NCBI GenBank assembly: GCA_030148225.1
Contig: JASBTX010000042.1
Location: 62,001 to 126,000 of the forward strand
Direction: 5' to 3'
From: Paracoccaceae bacterium
GTDB taxonomy: Bacteria > Pseudomonadota > Alphaproteobacteria > Rhodobacterales > Rhodobacteraceae
DNA length: 64,000 nt
The notes below the pieces were generated by a model. It searched no databases and was not told the DNA's origin. It saw nothing but the letters and a program-made list of their open reading frames with translations. The position numbers and the translations under genes were made by a program. Shown here in pieces: positions 38,990-47,887 of the stretch. Positions within the stretch are counted from its first letter, which is position 1; the number at the start of each line of letters is the position of its first letter.

Positions 38990-39859
38990 TTATGCCCTGA
39001 CGAGCTTTTCATAGGCTTCGGCGACGTCGCGCGTCAGTGCGCCCACTTCGAAATTGTAGTCGCCGATCTGGCCAACCGGCGTGACTTCGGCCGCGGTGCC
39101 CGTTAGCCAGCATTGCTCGAACCCTTCCAGTTCAGCGGGTTCGATATGGCGGACATTCACCTTGATCTGGCGGTCTTTCAGCATGCCGATAACCGTCTGA
39201 CGGGTGATGCCGTTCAGAAAACAGTCGGGCTCGGGCGTGTGGACCTCGCCATCCTTGACGAAAAAGATATTGGCGCCTGTCGCCTCGGCGACATAGCCGC
39301 GATAGTCGAACATCATGCTGTCCGAGCATCCTTTGGCCTCGGCGGCGTGTTTGGCCATCGTGCAGATCATGTAAAGCCCGGCGGCCTTGGCAAAGCAGGG
39401 GATCGTTTCGGGCGACGGGCGTTTCCATTTGGAGATGTCCAGCTTTGCGCCCTTGAATTTCGCATCGCCGTAATAGGCGCCCCATTCCCACACCGCGACC
39501 GCCATCCTGACCGGGTTGCGCGCCGAGGCGACACCCATATCCTCGCCCGATCCGCGCCAGCAGACTGCGCGGACATAGGCATCTGACAGTCCTGATGCGG
39601 CCAGAACCTCTTGTTTGGCTGCCTCGATCTCGTCGACCGTATAGGGGATGGGGATATCCATGTATTCGCCGGATTTCAGCAAACGCTCGGAATGTTCGCG
39701 CGACTTGAAGATCTTGCCGCCATAGGCGCGCTCACCCTCGAACACCGACGATGCATAGTGCAGCCCGTGGGTCAGGATATGCACATTGGCATCCCGCCAG
39801 TTCACGAGTTTGCCGTCCATCCAGATCAGTCCGTCGCGATCATCATATGCACCAGCCAT
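38990..39859 (-). CDS. ilvE: Branched-chain amino acid aminotransferase
   Basis: PLP fold-type IV aminotransferase that performs the last step of leucine, isoleucine and valine synthesis in the cytoplasm. Characteristic pieces are WMDGKLVNWRDANVHILTHGLHYASSVFEGERAY, SDAYVRAVCWRG, and the class signature YVAEATGANIFFVKDGEVHTPEPDCFLNGITRQTVIGML. 289 residues is typical of alphaproteobacterial enzymes. AGGAAAGGGA lies before the ATG. It is divergent from the MarR/response-regulator pair and converges on the EamA gene. Confidence 0.94.
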   Translation of the reverse strand: MAGAYDDRDGLIWMDGKLVNWRDANVHILTHGLHYASSVFEGERAYGGKIFKSREHSERLLKSGEYMDIPIPYTVDEIEAAKQEVLAASGLSDAYVRAVCWRGSGEDMGVASARNPVRMAVAVWEWGAYYGDAKFKGAKLDISKWKRPSPETIPCFAKAAGLYMICTMAKHAAEAKGCSDSMMFDYRGYVAEATGANIFFVKDGEVHTPEPDCFLNGITRQTVIGMLKDRQIKVNVRHIEPAELEGFEQCWLTGTAAEVTPVGQIGDYNFEVGALTRDVAEAYEKLVRA

Positions 39860-40007
39860 GGTCGTCCCTTTCCTGCTAGGCCGCGCCTGTTTTCAATAAT
39901 TACGCAAATAGGTCCGTATCGGACACAATATTGCGCAAAATCGACCAGCTTCTAATAATTGATTCTTGGAAAGTCAACAAGGCTGACATAAAATCAGAAA
40001 AGATGTG
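39860..40007 (+). promoter_or_regulatory. Divergent ilvE/MarR promoter with direct repeats and a dyad
   Basis: This AT-rich 148-base region contains two near-identical copies of ATTRCGCAAA at 39899-39909 and 39930-39940, spaced 31 bases, flanking a perfect dyad GTCCG-TAT-CGGAC at 39912-39924. The second copy includes the palindrome TTGCGCAA. The arrangement looks like an operator array; the adjacent MarR or OmpR regulator is the natural candidate ligand, by inference only. Confidence 0.5.
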
Positions 40008-40541
40008 ATGGCCAATCAGGGGACAGGGTCAGCTATGCCAGATCGTGCTGTGACCGAAATCACCGGGGATTCCCGGCTGTTCCTGACCGATGAACAATTG
40101 CGCAAAGGCATCGAGGCGATGTTTTTTGCCTATCGCGGTTTCACGGCCGATCCCGACCGCATTCTTGACAAATACGGATATGGCCGGGCCCACCACCGGG
40201 CCATTCATTTCATCCAGCGCTCGCCCGGGACAACCGTCAACAACCTGCTGGATATTCTGGGGGTCACAAAGCAATCGCTGAACCGTGTCTTGCGCACGCT
40301 GATCGAAGATGGTCTGGTCGAAAGCCTGATCGGAACCAAGGACAAGAGAGAGCGGAACCTGTTCCTGACCGACCGCGGGGCCGCGCTGGAGAGCGAATTG
40401 TCGAATGCGCAAAGGCAGCGAATGCGGGCGGCGTTTCGCCATGCGGGGCCAGAGGCCGTCGTCGGCTTCAAGCAGGTGCTCGAGGCGATGATGGACCCCG
40501 AGCAAAGACGGCATTTCAGTCATCTGAAGGATCACGGATAA
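40008..40541 (+). CDS. MarR family transcriptional regulator, PetP-like
   Basis: A 177-residue MarR-type winged-helix dimer. The DNA-binding part is HHRAIHFIQRSPGTTVNNLLDILGVTKQSLNRVLRTLIEDGLVES, followed by the wing IGTKDKRERNLFLTDRGAALE. It is directly followed by an OmpR-type response regulator whose ATG shares one base with this stop; the same pair, PetP-PetR, is known in Rhodobacter near cytochrome bc1 genes (from memory). No pet genes are present here. The start is uncertain: GTG 40005, ATG 40008 or ATG 40035 (MPDRAVTEI) are all possible. Confidence 0.87.
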   Translation: MANQGTGSAMPDRAVTEITGDSRLFLTDEQLRKGIEAMFFAYRGFTADPDRILDKYGYGRAHHRAIHFIQRSPGTTVNNLLDILGVTKQSLNRVLRTLIEDGLVESLIGTKDKRERNLFLTDRGAALESELSNAQRQRMRAAFRHAGPEAVVGFKQVLEAMMDPEQRRHFSHLKDHG

Positions 40542-41245
40542 TGAGTGACGGAACCGAGGTTCATCTGCTGATCGTGGATGATGACGAACGCATTCGCGGC
40601 CTGCTGCAGAAATTTCTGATGCGCAACGGTTTCTGGGTATCGGCGGCGCGCGATGCGGCCCATGCCCGGCGGCTGTTGGGCGGGCTGGAATTCGACATGA
40701 TCATACTGGATGTGATGATGCCCGGAGAGGATGGCGTCACGCTCACCCGGTCCCTGCGTCAGGAAATCGCCACGCCCATCCTGCTCTTGACCGCCAAAAG
40801 CGAAACAGAAGAGCGGATTGCCGGGCTCGAGGCGGGGGCCGATGACTATCTGCCCAAACCGTTCGAGCCCAAGGAACTGTTGCTCAGGATCAACGCCATT
40901 CTGCGCCGCATGCCGGCCTCGGCAGATGCCGAAGCGGCCAAGAAAATGCTGAACCTGGGGCTGGTGCGCTATGATATCGAGCGCGGAGAGCTGTGGCAGG
41001 GTGAAGATCTCGTGCGCCTGACCGCCACCGAAAGCCAGTTGATGAAGATATTTTCCGCCCGACCGGGCGAAGCGGTCAGCAGAAGTAAACTGGTCGAGGA
41101 TCTGGGCCGCGACAAGGGACAGGCACAGGAACGCGCGGTCGACGTTCAGATCACGCGCCTGCGCCGCAAGTTGGAGGCCGATCCGAAACAGCCCCGATAT
41201 CTGCAAACCGTGCGCGGTGCGGGCTATATGCTCGCGCCGGACTAA
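40541..41245 (+). CDS. OmpR-family response regulator, PetR-like
   Basis: A 234-residue response regulator. The receiver has the acidic pocket DDD at residues 13-15, phospho-acceptor Asp57 (ILDVMMPGEDG), Thr in LLLTAKSE and Lys in YLPKPFEP; the C-terminal winged helix has LTATESQLMKIFSARPGEAVSRSKL and AVDVQITRLRRKLEADPKQPRYLQTVRGAGYML. No histidine kinase is adjacent; its partner on the left is a MarR protein. The one-base overlap implies strict co-translation. Likely an essential regulator in this family, judging from Rhodobacter PetR. Confidence 0.9.
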   Translation: MSDGTEVHLLIVDDDERIRGLLQKFLMRNGFWVSAARDAAHARRLLGGLEFDMIILDVMMPGEDGVTLTRSLRQEIATPILLLTAKSETEERIAGLEAGADDYLPKPFEPKELLLRINAILRRMPASADAEAAKKMLNLGLVRYDIERGELWQGEDLVRLTATESQLMKIFSARPGEAVSRSKLVEDLGRDKGQAQERAVDVQITRLRRKLEADPKQPRYLQTVRGAGYMLAPD

Positions 41246-41298
41246 GACGGACCGGGGCGGCCCAGGGCAAGCCGGAAATATTCAAGGGATTAGACAGA

Positions 41299-42234
41299 TT
41301 GACCACCGCACTGATTACGCATGACGATTGCCTGCGCCACGTCACACCGCCCGGCCATCCCGAGCAGGTGGCAAGGCTGGAACATATTCTTGCCGTTCTG
41401 GGGCGGGATGAATTTGACGGGCTGATGCGTGTCAAGGCACCGCTGGTCGCCGATGATGATCTGCTCAGGGTGCATCCTGCACGCCATGTCGATGCAGTGC
41501 GCGCCGCTGCGCCGGCGCAGGGCTTTCGCTCGCTGGACGCCGACACGCATATGTCACCCGGATCGCTGGATGCGGCGCTTAGGGGTGCAGGTGCGGCTGT
41601 CAGGGCGGTTGATCTGGTGATGGCCGGTGAGGCGAATAACGCCTTTTGCGCCGTACGTCCGCCCGGTCACCATGCCGAACGTGAAACACCGATGGGGTTC
41701 TGCCTGTTCGGCAATGTCGCCATTGCCGCGCGGTATGCGCTTGATTTTCACGGCCTGAGCCGGGTGGCGATCGTCGATTTCGACGTGCATCACGGCAACG
41801 GGACCCAGGACCTTGTCGAAGAAGACCCGCGAATCCTGTTCATCTCGTCCCACCAGATGCCGTTATATCCCGGCACCGGCGCTGCGCATGAAACGGGCGG
41901 GTCCAACAATGTGGTCAATCTGCCGCTGCGCGCAGGTTCGGGATCGGATGCCTTTCGCGAGGCATGGCGCGCGCATGCCTTTGACCGGTTGAACGCCTTT
42001 GCGCCCGAGTTTCTGTTCATATCGGCAGGATTTGATGCCCACCGGGCCGATCCGCTGGCAAACCTGAATCTGGTCGAAGATGATTTTACCTGGATCACCC
42101 GCGAACTGATTTCCATCGCCAGAGCACATGCAGGGGGGCGGGTGGTCTCGACTCTCGAAGGCGGGTATGATCTTGAGGCCTTGGCGGCAAGCACTGCCGC
42201 GCATATCCGGGTTTTGATGGAGCAGGGTGAATGA
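41299..42234 (+). CDS. Histone deacetylase family (acetylpolyamine amidohydrolase-like) protein
   Basis: A 311-residue zinc amidohydrolase of the histone deacetylase superfamily. The active site is intact: RPPGHHAERETPMGFCLFGN (paired His), VDFDVHHGNGTQDLV (Asp-His zinc ligands), ISAGFDAHRADPL and LEGGYDLEALA. Bacterial members deacetylate polyamines or other small molecules, occasionally proteins. It starts at TTG 41299, with AAGGGA ten bases upstream, giving MTTALITHDDC, the expected start. It is translationally coupled to xseB by an ATGA overlap and thus heads the isoprenoid operon. Confidence 0.9.
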   Translation: MTTALITHDDCLRHVTPPGHPEQVARLEHILAVLGRDEFDGLMRVKAPLVADDDLLRVHPARHVDAVRAAAPAQGFRSLDADTHMSPGSLDAALRGAGAAVRAVDLVMAGEANNAFCAVRPPGHHAERETPMGFCLFGNVAIAARYALDFHGLSRVAIVDFDVHHGNGTQDLVEEDPRILFISSHQMPLYPGTGAAHETGGSNNVVNLPLRAGSGSDAFREAWRAHAFDRLNAFAPEFLFISAGFDAHRADPLANLNLVEDDFTWITRELISIARAHAGGRVVSTLEGGYDLEALAASTAAHIRVLMEQGE

Positions 42235-42473
42235 GCGACAAGCCAGTCAGCGAAATGAGTTTCGAAGAGGCCCTTGCCGAACTGGAGCGCGTTGTCGGCG
42301 ATCTGGAACGCGGGGATGTGGCACTTGAGGCATCGATCAAGCTTTATGAACGCGGTGCGGAACTCAAGAAGCGCTGCGAGGAGAAGCTGAAAGAGGCCGA
42401 GGAGAAGGTCGCGCTGATCACGCTGGATGAGAACGGCGCACCAACCGGAACGCAGCCTGCCGAAGGTCTCTGA
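42231..42473 (+). CDS. xseB: Exodeoxyribonuclease VII small subunit
   Basis: The 80-residue small subunit of exonuclease VII, which forms the long helical arms of the single-strand nuclease with XseA. It shows the family hallmark MSFEEALAELERVVGDLERGDVALEASIKLYERGAELKKRCEEKL, followed by an acidic, variable tail. It overlaps the deacetylase stop and its own stop abuts the next ATG without a gap. The xseB-ispA-dxs order is widespread in proteobacteria. Confidence 0.95.
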   Translation: MSDKPVSEMSFEEALAELERVVGDLERGDVALEASIKLYERGAELKKRCEEKLKEAEEKVALITLDENGAPTGTQPAEGL

Positions 42474-43343
42474 ATGTTTCAGACGGCGCTGGCGGAGGCG
42501 GCGAAGCAGGCCGAGGCATGCCTGATCGGTGCAATTGACGCGCTGCCACCGGGCAACGTGCGCGACGGTATGCGCTGGGCGGCCACAGGAGGCAAACGGC
42601 TGAGGGCGTTTCTGGTGCTGGAATCGGCGCGGCTGCATGGTGTTCAGCCCGATCAGGCCCTGCCCGCTGCTGCGGCGATCGAGGCGATGCATGCCTATTC
42701 GCTGGTGCATGATGATCTGCCCTGCATGGATGATGATGATCTGCGGCGCGGGCGGCCCACGGTGCATGTCAGATGGGATGAAGCCACTGGCGTTCTGGTG
42801 GGGGATGCCTTGCAGTCACTGTCATTCGACCTTGTGTCGCAGGCCGGTGATGCGGATCACCCGGCGCGCAGGGTGCGGTTGATTTCGGAACTGGCAGTGG
42901 CCGCCGGGGCGGGTGGCATGGTTTTAGGGCAGGCGCAGGATATCGCCGCCGAGACGGCACCGGCCCCGCTGAACCTGACGGAAATTACCACACTGCAGTC
43001 GAACAAGACCGGTGCGCTGATCCGCTGGTCAGCCATGGCAGGCCCCGTGATGGCCGGGGCCGATCCCAATCCGATGCAGAGTTACGCCACGGCGCTGGGG
43101 CTGGCATTCCAGATTGCCGACGACATCCTGGATGTCACGGGCGACAGCGCCAAGATGGGAAAGAAACTGGGCAAGGACAGCGGCGCGGGCAAGGCGACAT
43201 TCGTATCCCTTCTGGGGCTGGATGGAGCACGCAAGCGCGCTGATGATCTGATTGACGAGGCCGAGGCCGCGCTGGCGCCATACGGCGACGAAGGAGAGCG
43301 GCTGCGACAGGCCGCCCGGTTTGTTGTCAGCCGCGAGACATAG
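42474..43343 (+). CDS. ispA: Farnesyl diphosphate synthase-type polyprenyl synthetase
   Basis: Condenses IPP with allylic diphosphates to make farnesyl diphosphate, the precursor of undecaprenyl phosphate, quinone tails and carotenoids. The first aspartate-rich motif is SLVHDDLPCMDDDDLRRGRPT from residue 77 and the second FQIADDILDVTGD, with GGKRLRAFLVL and YSLVHDD typical of short-chain enzymes. 289 residues is normal. ATG immediately follows the xseB TGA. Chain length cannot be set from sequence alone; context favours farnesyl or geranylgeranyl. Confidence 0.93.
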   Translation: MFQTALAEAAKQAEACLIGAIDALPPGNVRDGMRWAATGGKRLRAFLVLESARLHGVQPDQALPAAAAIEAMHAYSLVHDDLPCMDDDDLRRGRPTVHVRWDEATGVLVGDALQSLSFDLVSQAGDADHPARRVRLISELAVAAGAGGMVLGQAQDIAAETAPAPLNLTEITTLQSNKTGALIRWSAMAGPVMAGADPNPMQSYATALGLAFQIADDILDVTGDSAKMGKKLGKDSGAGKATFVSLLGLDGARKRADDLIDEAEAALAPYGDEGERLRQAARFVVSRET

Positions 43344-43357
43344 TAAGGTAGCGCATC

Positions 43358-45301
43358 ATGAGTAGCCGACCCGAAACCCCGCTGCTGGACACCGTGCGCA
43401 CGCCCGAGGACCTGAAAGGGCTGAGTGACGCGTCGCTTTGCCAACTGGCACGCGAGCTGCGGCTGGAAACCATCTCGGCGGTCTCGGAAACCGGTGGACA
43501 TCTGGGTGCCGGGCTGGGTGTCGTCGAGCTGACGGTGGCATTGCACGCGGTTTTCGACACGCCGCGCGACCGGCTCATCTGGGACGTCAGCCATCAATGT
43601 TATCCGCACAAGATCCTGACCGGTCGGCGCGACCGGATTCGCACATTGCGCCAAAAGGATGGCCTCAGCGGGTTCACCAAGCGCAGCGAGAGTGCCTTTG
43701 ATCCCTTTGGTGCGGCGCATAGCTCGACCTCGATCTCGGCGGCGCTGGGCTTTGCGGTAGCGCGCGATCTGGGTGGTGCGCCCGAGCACGGGATAGGCGA
43801 TTGCATCGCGGTGATCGGTGATGGATCGATGTCTGCGGGAATGGCCTATGAGGCGATGAACAATGCCGGACATCTGAAAAAGCGGCTGATCGTTGTTCTG
43901 AACGACAATGAGATGAGTATCGCGCCCCCGGTCGGGGCGATGTCGAACTATTTGTCGCGCCTTTATGCTGGTGATCCGTTTCAGGAATTCAAGGCCGCGG
44001 CCAAGGGCATGGTCAGCCTGCTGCCGCCCCCATTGCAGGACGGTGCGCGCCGGGCAAAGGAAATGCTCAAGGGCATGACGGTCGGCGGTACGCTGTTCGA
44101 AGAGCTGGGATTTTCCTATCTGGGGCCAATCGACGGACATGATCTGGACCTGTTGCTGCCGGTATTCCGAACCGTGCGTGACCGGCTGGAAGGGCCCATT
44201 CTGATCCACGTGATCACCAAGAAGGGCAAAGGCTATGCCCCCGCCGAGGGCGCGCCGGACAAGGGCCATGGTGTGGCCAAGTTCGACATGGTGACCGGCA
44301 AGCAGAAGAAGGCACCGTCCAACGCACCCACCTATACAAAGGTGTTTGCGCAAAGCCTGATCCGGCAGGCTGAAAAGGATAACAAGATCACCGCCGTCAC
44401 GGCGGCCATGCCGGATGGTACCGGGCTGGATCTCTTTGCCGAACGGTTTCCGGCGCGCTGTTTCGATGTGGGTATCGCTGAACAGCATGGCGTGACCTTC
44501 TGCGCCGGGCAGGCCGCAGGGGGGATGAAACCCTTTTGCGCGATCTATTCGACATTTCTGCAGCGCGGTTACGATCAGGTCGTGCATGATGTTGCATTGC
44601 AGAACCTGCCGGTACGTTTTGCCATCGACCGCGCCGGGTTGGTGGGTGCGGATGGGGCAACCCATGCAGGGGCCTTCGATACCGCCTTTCTGGCCAACCT
44701 GCCCAATTTCATTGTCATGGCCGCCGCTGACGAGGCAGAGCTTGTGCATATGGTGGCCACGGCTGCCGCGCATGATACCGGGCCCATCGCGTTTCGTTTT
44801 CCGCGTGGCGAAGGCGTGGGCGTTGAACTGCCGGAAGAGGGTAAGCCGCTTGAGATCGGCAAAGGGCGCGTCATCCGCGAAGGATCGGGCGTCGCCATCC
44901 TGTCATTTGGCACGAGGCTCGCCGAGGCGGAAACCGCGTGCGAGGCGCTGGCCGCGCGCGGGATCACACCCACACTGGCCGATGCCCGGTTTGCCAAGCC
45001 GCTGGACCGCGACCTGATCCTGTCACTGGCGCGTGACCATGACGCGCTGATCACCATCGAAGAGGGCGCAGTTGGCGGTTTCGGCTCTCATGTGGCGCAG
45101 CTGCTTGCGGGTGAAGGCGTCTTTGATACCGGTCTGGTCTTTCGCTCTATGGTGTTGCCGGATACCTTTATCGATCAGGCCTCGCCCACGGAAATGTACC
45201 AAGAAGCCGGCCTGACCGCGCAGGATATCGAGGCGCAGGTCCTGCAGGCCATGGGCGTCCGGACATTGAAGGCCAGACGGGCCGGAACCAATGATGTCTG
45301 A
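43358..45301 (+). CDS. dxs: 1-deoxy-D-xylulose-5-phosphate synthase
   Basis: First enzyme of the methylerythritol phosphate pathway, joining pyruvate and glyceraldehyde-3-phosphate with thiamine diphosphate. Evidence: [18 protein letters not shown], the ThDP-binding [21 protein letters not shown]...[19 protein letters not shown], the second-domain [16 protein letters not shown] and the [17 protein letters not shown] loop. 647 residues is typical. It supplies the pathway whose last step, IspH, is encoded at 927-1877. Its stop lies inside the next gene start. Confidence 0.96.
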   Translation: MSSRPETPLLDTVRTPEDLKGLSDASLCQLARELRLETISAVSETGGHLGAGLGVVELTVALHAVFDTPRDRLIWDVSHQCYPHKILTGRRDRIRTLRQKDGLSGFTKRSESAFDPFGAAHSSTSISAALGFAVARDLGGAPEHGIGDCIAVIGDGSMSAGMAYEAMNNAGHLKKRLIVVLNDNEMSIAPPVGAMSNYLSRLYAGDPFQEFKAAAKGMVSLLPPPLQDGARRAKEMLKGMTVGGTLFEELGFSYLGPIDGHDLDLLLPVFRTVRDRLEGPILIHVITKKGKGYAPAEGAPDKGHGVAKFDMVTGKQKKAPSNAPTYTKVFAQSLIRQAEKDNKITAVTAAMPDGTGLDLFAERFPARCFDVGIAEQHGVTFCAGQAAGGMKPFCAIYSTFLQRGYDQVVHDVALQNLPVRFAIDRAGLVGADGATHAGAFDTAFLANLPNFIVMAAADEAELVHMVATAAAHDTGPIAFRFPRGEGVGVELPEEGKPLEIGKGRVIREGSGVAILSFGTRLAEAETACEALAARGITPTLADARFAKPLDRDLILSLARDHDALITIEEGAVGGFGSHVAQLLAGEGVFDTGLVFRSMVLPDTFIDQASPTEMYQEAGLTAQDIEAQVLQAMGVRTLKARRAGTNDV

Positions 45302-45959
45302 CCAGGGCGTGCCTGCTCGAACGCTGCGTTGGGCCGGTTTCCTCTCTGCGCTCTTTTACTCTGGCTATATGTTCATTCATTCCGACCAGACATTGTTTGG
45401 AATTCAGTACCGGTTCCTGACCATCTGGGCGCTTACGGGATATATGCTGGCGTTTCTCTTGCTTCTCCGCCGCTCTTACGATCCCACAGCGGGGCGGTAT
45501 GACGCGGTTGTCGCAGGCAGTGCCTCGGTTGCGGCGGTTGTGGTGCTGCTTTACTGGCGGCTCTATTTTCAGGACCCGTCGCTGGTGAACGGTTCGCGCG
45601 AACCCACCTGGTTTGTCGAATACTACCTTCACCTTGTCGGCCCGTCCATGATCTGGGCGGATGCGATCCTGTATTCGCGGCCCTTTCGCCATGTGCTGCG
45701 GACGGCGGCGCTGTTGGTGGGGGTGGTGCTGGCCTATACGCTATGGATCGAGCTTGCGGTTCAGCCCATGAATGATAGCCCCACGGGCAGCGTAACGACC
45801 GGATTGCCCTATCCGTTCCTCAACAGCATGCCGCTTGATCAGCGCCTCGGTTTCTATGCATCCGCGGCGGCGTCATCCTTTGTATTTTTGGGAATTGGGT
45901 GGATAACTCAGTGGATAACAGGGGCATTTTTTCCCGGAATGGTCCGAAAACCCCAGTAA
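45291..45959 (+). CDS. Pr6Pr-like integral membrane protein
   Basis: A 222-residue protein with about six hydrophobic helices: starts near 10-30, 38-60, 70-92, 108-128, 133-153 and 190-212. The pattern and the conserved [15 protein letters not shown] and [23 protein letters not shown] pieces match what is annotated as the Pr6Pr (FAR-17a/AIG1-like) membrane family. Function is unknown in bacteria. It overlaps dxs by 11 bases. ATG 45294 is an alternative start one codon downstream. Confidence 0.65.
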   Translation: MMSDQGVPARTLRWAGFLSALFYSGYMFIHSDQTLFGIQYRFLTIWALTGYMLAFLLLLRRSYDPTAGRYDAVVAGSASVAAVVVLLYWRLYFQDPSLVNGSREPTWFVEYYLHLVGPSMIWADAILYSRPFRHVLRTAALLVGVVLAYTLWIELAVQPMNDSPTGSVTTGLPYPFLNSMPLDQRLGFYASAAASSFVFLGIGWITQWITGAFFPGMVRKPQ

Positions 45960-46014
45960 ATGTTGCGTTTGTGCAACATTCGTCCACTGGACATGTTCGA
46001 TTTGTACAGTGTAC
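45959..46014. promoter_or_regulatory. Cluster of dyads upstream of small exported protein
   Basis: Three inverted repeats lie in 56 bases: AATGTTGC-N6-GCAACATT (45959-45980), GTCCA-C-TGGAC (45982-45992) and GTAC-AGT-GTAC (46004-46014). The first begins on the stop codon of the upstream gene and is not followed by a T run, which speaks against a simple terminator. They precede the 61-residue gene and may be its operators. Confidence 0.45.
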
Positions 46015-46053
46015 GTTCCCCATGGGCAGGATTAGAAAATAATGGGGAGCCTG

Positions 46054-46239
46054 ATGAAACATTTTACACTCGCGATGGCCCTTGCGGCACTCACAACACC
46101 GGCGTTTGCAGGCGCAGTGAGTGACCCTGTGGTCGAACCAAAAGTATCGCCTGCGATGGTCGAGTCATCGGCAACGGGTAACGACAGCTGGGTCGTGCCG
46201 CTGATGACGATCATCCTGTTTGCGACGGCTCTGGGTTAA
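46054..46239 (+). CDS. Small exported protein with C-terminal hydrophobic helix, 61 aa
   Basis: A 61-residue protein with a clear signal peptide (MKHFTLAMALAALTTPAFAG, cleavage after AFA) and a mature part of about 41 residues: acidic Val/Pro-rich linker then a C-terminal hydrophobic stretch (WVVPLMTIILFATALG). After processing it would be a tiny bitopic inner-membrane peptide with its N terminus outside. I recall similar short proteins in Rhodobacterales, sometimes misnamed, without known function. ATG 46054 has GGGGAG upstream. Three dyads lie just upstream; its end overlaps the convergent gene by 29 bases. Confidence 0.65.
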   Translation: MKHFTLAMALAALTTPAFAGAVSDPVVEPKVSPAMVESSATGNDSWVVPLMTIILFATALG

Positions 46240-47098
46240 GTTCCGCCTTTAGCAATTCCTCCAATCCGACCTCGTAATCCGGATAGAGCAGTTTTACGCC
46301 GAGTTCAGACTTGATGCGATCGTTCCGCACACGTTTGGACTCGGCGTAGAAGCTTTTGGCCATCGGCGACATGTCGGCCTGATCAAAGGGTATTGCCGGG
46401 GGCAGTGGCATCCCCAACAGACGCGCGGCATGTGCAATGACATCCTGTGGAGGCGCCGCCAGATCATCGCAGACATTGTAGATCGCACCGGGATCGGGGC
46501 GCCGGATCGAGGCCAGCAACACCCGCGCGATATCTTCGACATGGATACGTGAGAAGACCTGATTTTCCTTGATGATGCGCCGCGCCGTATTGTTCCTGAC
46601 CTTCGCAAACGGCCCCCTGCCGGGCCCATAGATACCGGCCAGCCTGAAGATATGCAGCGGCAGGCCGCACCGGCCGGCCAATGACTGCCAATCGGCTTCG
46701 GCCCTGACGCGGTGGCGACCACGCCGAGTCGTCGGGGCGAGCGGCGTCGTTTCGTCGACCCATCCGCCGCCGCGATCACCATAAACCCCCGTAGTCGATA
46801 GATACCCAACCCATCGCAACCCGGGCGCGAGATCGGCAATTGCTGATGCCATCCCGGCCAGAACCGGGTCGCCATCCGCGTCTGGCGCGGCAGAAATCAA
46901 AAGATGGTCGGCGTGGCCCATAGGCGTGGCAATATCGCCGCCCGGCCAGATCAGCGGCTCAGCGCCAGCTGCCCTGATACGGTCAACACCAGCCTCTGAT
47001 CGGGTGGTGCCCGTGACCGTCCAGCCATTCCGGATCAGATGCGGCGTCAGATATTGCGCGCAATAGCCAAAGCCGAAACAAAAAAGCGTGTGGGGCAT
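46211..47098 (-). CDS. SDR/NAD(P)-dependent epimerase-like protein (YeeZ type)
   Basis: A 295-residue extended short-chain dehydrogenase-like protein. The nucleotide motif is LFCFGFGYCAQYLTPHL, a variant of GxGxxG; YLSTTGVYGDRGGGWVDETTPLAPTT carries the active-site Thr/Tyr region, and FRLAGIYGPGRGPF and ARRIIKENQVFSRIHVEDIARVL match the YeeZ-like group. The substrate is unknown. ATG 47098 is preferred, with ATG 47104 two codons upstream as an alternative; the further open frame is not coding-like. It is convergent with the 61-residue gene, overlapping by 29 bases. Confidence 0.83.
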   Translation of the reverse strand: MPHTLFCFGFGYCAQYLTPHLIRNGWTVTGTTRSEAGVDRIRAAGAEPLIWPGGDIATPMGHADHLLISAAPDADGDPVLAGMASAIADLAPGLRWVGYLSTTGVYGDRGGGWVDETTPLAPTTRRGRHRVRAEADWQSLAGRCGLPLHIFRLAGIYGPGRGPFAKVRNNTARRIIKENQVFSRIHVEDIARVLLASIRRPDPGAIYNVCDDLAAPPQDVIAHAARLLGMPLPPAIPFDQADMSPMAKSFYAESKRVRNDRIKSELGVKLLYPDYEVGLEELLKAELNPEPSQTG

Positions 47099-47202
47099 GG
47101 TCATTCCGGTTTGATCCGTTGCCCCAGATATAGCCCTGCCCGCAGCCACGTCCATTGCCAAATCCGGGCGATGCTGGGAAACTCGCGGCAAGGGGGCCGC
47201 AG

Positions 47203-47829
47203 ATGAAAAAGAAGACCGGGCTTGAGACAGCCTATGCGCTGTCATCGCCAGACGACAATATCGCGCTCTATCGTGACTGGGCGGAAACCTATGACCAGGA
47301 TTTCGCCGAGGCCAATCAGTATACCTTCCCCGCCACCGTTGCCGCGGCCTTTGCTGATGCCGGGGGCCACGGGCCGGTGCTGGATGTAGGTGCCGGGACG
47401 GGGCTGGCAGGGGCGCATCTGGCCAGTGCAGGGATCGGGCCCATTGATGCCATGGATATCTCGCAAGAGATGCTGGATGTCGCCGCGACCAAGGGGGTCT
47501 ATGCCCGGCTCTTCACATCGGACCTGTTGGCGCGGATCGACGCGCCCGACCGGCACTATGCCGGCATTATCAGTTCAGGCACATTCACGCATGGGCATGT
47601 CGGGCCCGAAGGGCTCAATGATCTGATGCGGGTGGCGGCGCCCGGATGCCTCTTTGCGCTGACGGTCAATGCCGAACACTACAATGCCGCCGGATTTGCC
47701 GCCAAGTTCGAGGCGATGTCAGCCATGATCACGACACCCGAACTCAAGGACGTTCCGATCTACGGGCCGGACTCGCAAAGCGATCACAAACATGACCGCG
47801 GCATTGTCGCGCTGTTCAGGCGGCGCTGA
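47203..47829 (+). CDS. Class I SAM-dependent methyltransferase
   Basis: A 208-residue class I methyltransferase. SAM-binding elements are VLDVGAGTGLAGAHLA, IDAMDISQEMLDVAATKGVYARL and the IISSGTFTHGHVGPEGLNDLMRVAAPGCLFALTV segment, a group often annotated with Williams-Beuren-type methyltransferases. The N terminus IALYRDWAETYDQDFAE matches that group. ATG 47203 follows AGGGGG and is the preferred start. Substrate unknown. Confidence 0.83.
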   Translation: MKKKTGLETAYALSSPDDNIALYRDWAETYDQDFAEANQYTFPATVAAAFADAGGHGPVLDVGAGTGLAGAHLASAGIGPIDAMDISQEMLDVAATKGVYARLFTSDLLARIDAPDRHYAGIISSGTFTHGHVGPEGLNDLMRVAAPGCLFALTVNAEHYNAAGFAAKFEAMSAMITTPELKDVPIYGPDSQSDHKHDRGIVALFRRR

Positions 47830-47887
47830 ACCCGCCCGTCACAGACCGCAGAGTTGACATTTGTGATGGATCGGGCAAGGGCACGGC

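Noticed and set aside
43082..44773. Long open frame antisense to dxs
   Set aside because: It shadows a well supported gene. In GC-rich codon usage such antisense frames stay open by chance, and the predicted peptide is His/Arg-rich with no domain.
45899..45918. Two TTATCCAC-like octamers 12 bases apart, resembling DnaA boxes
   Set aside because: They fall inside the coding sequence of the Pr6Pr-like protein, where the repeated peptide WITQWIT explains the repeated DNA. No other origin features are present.
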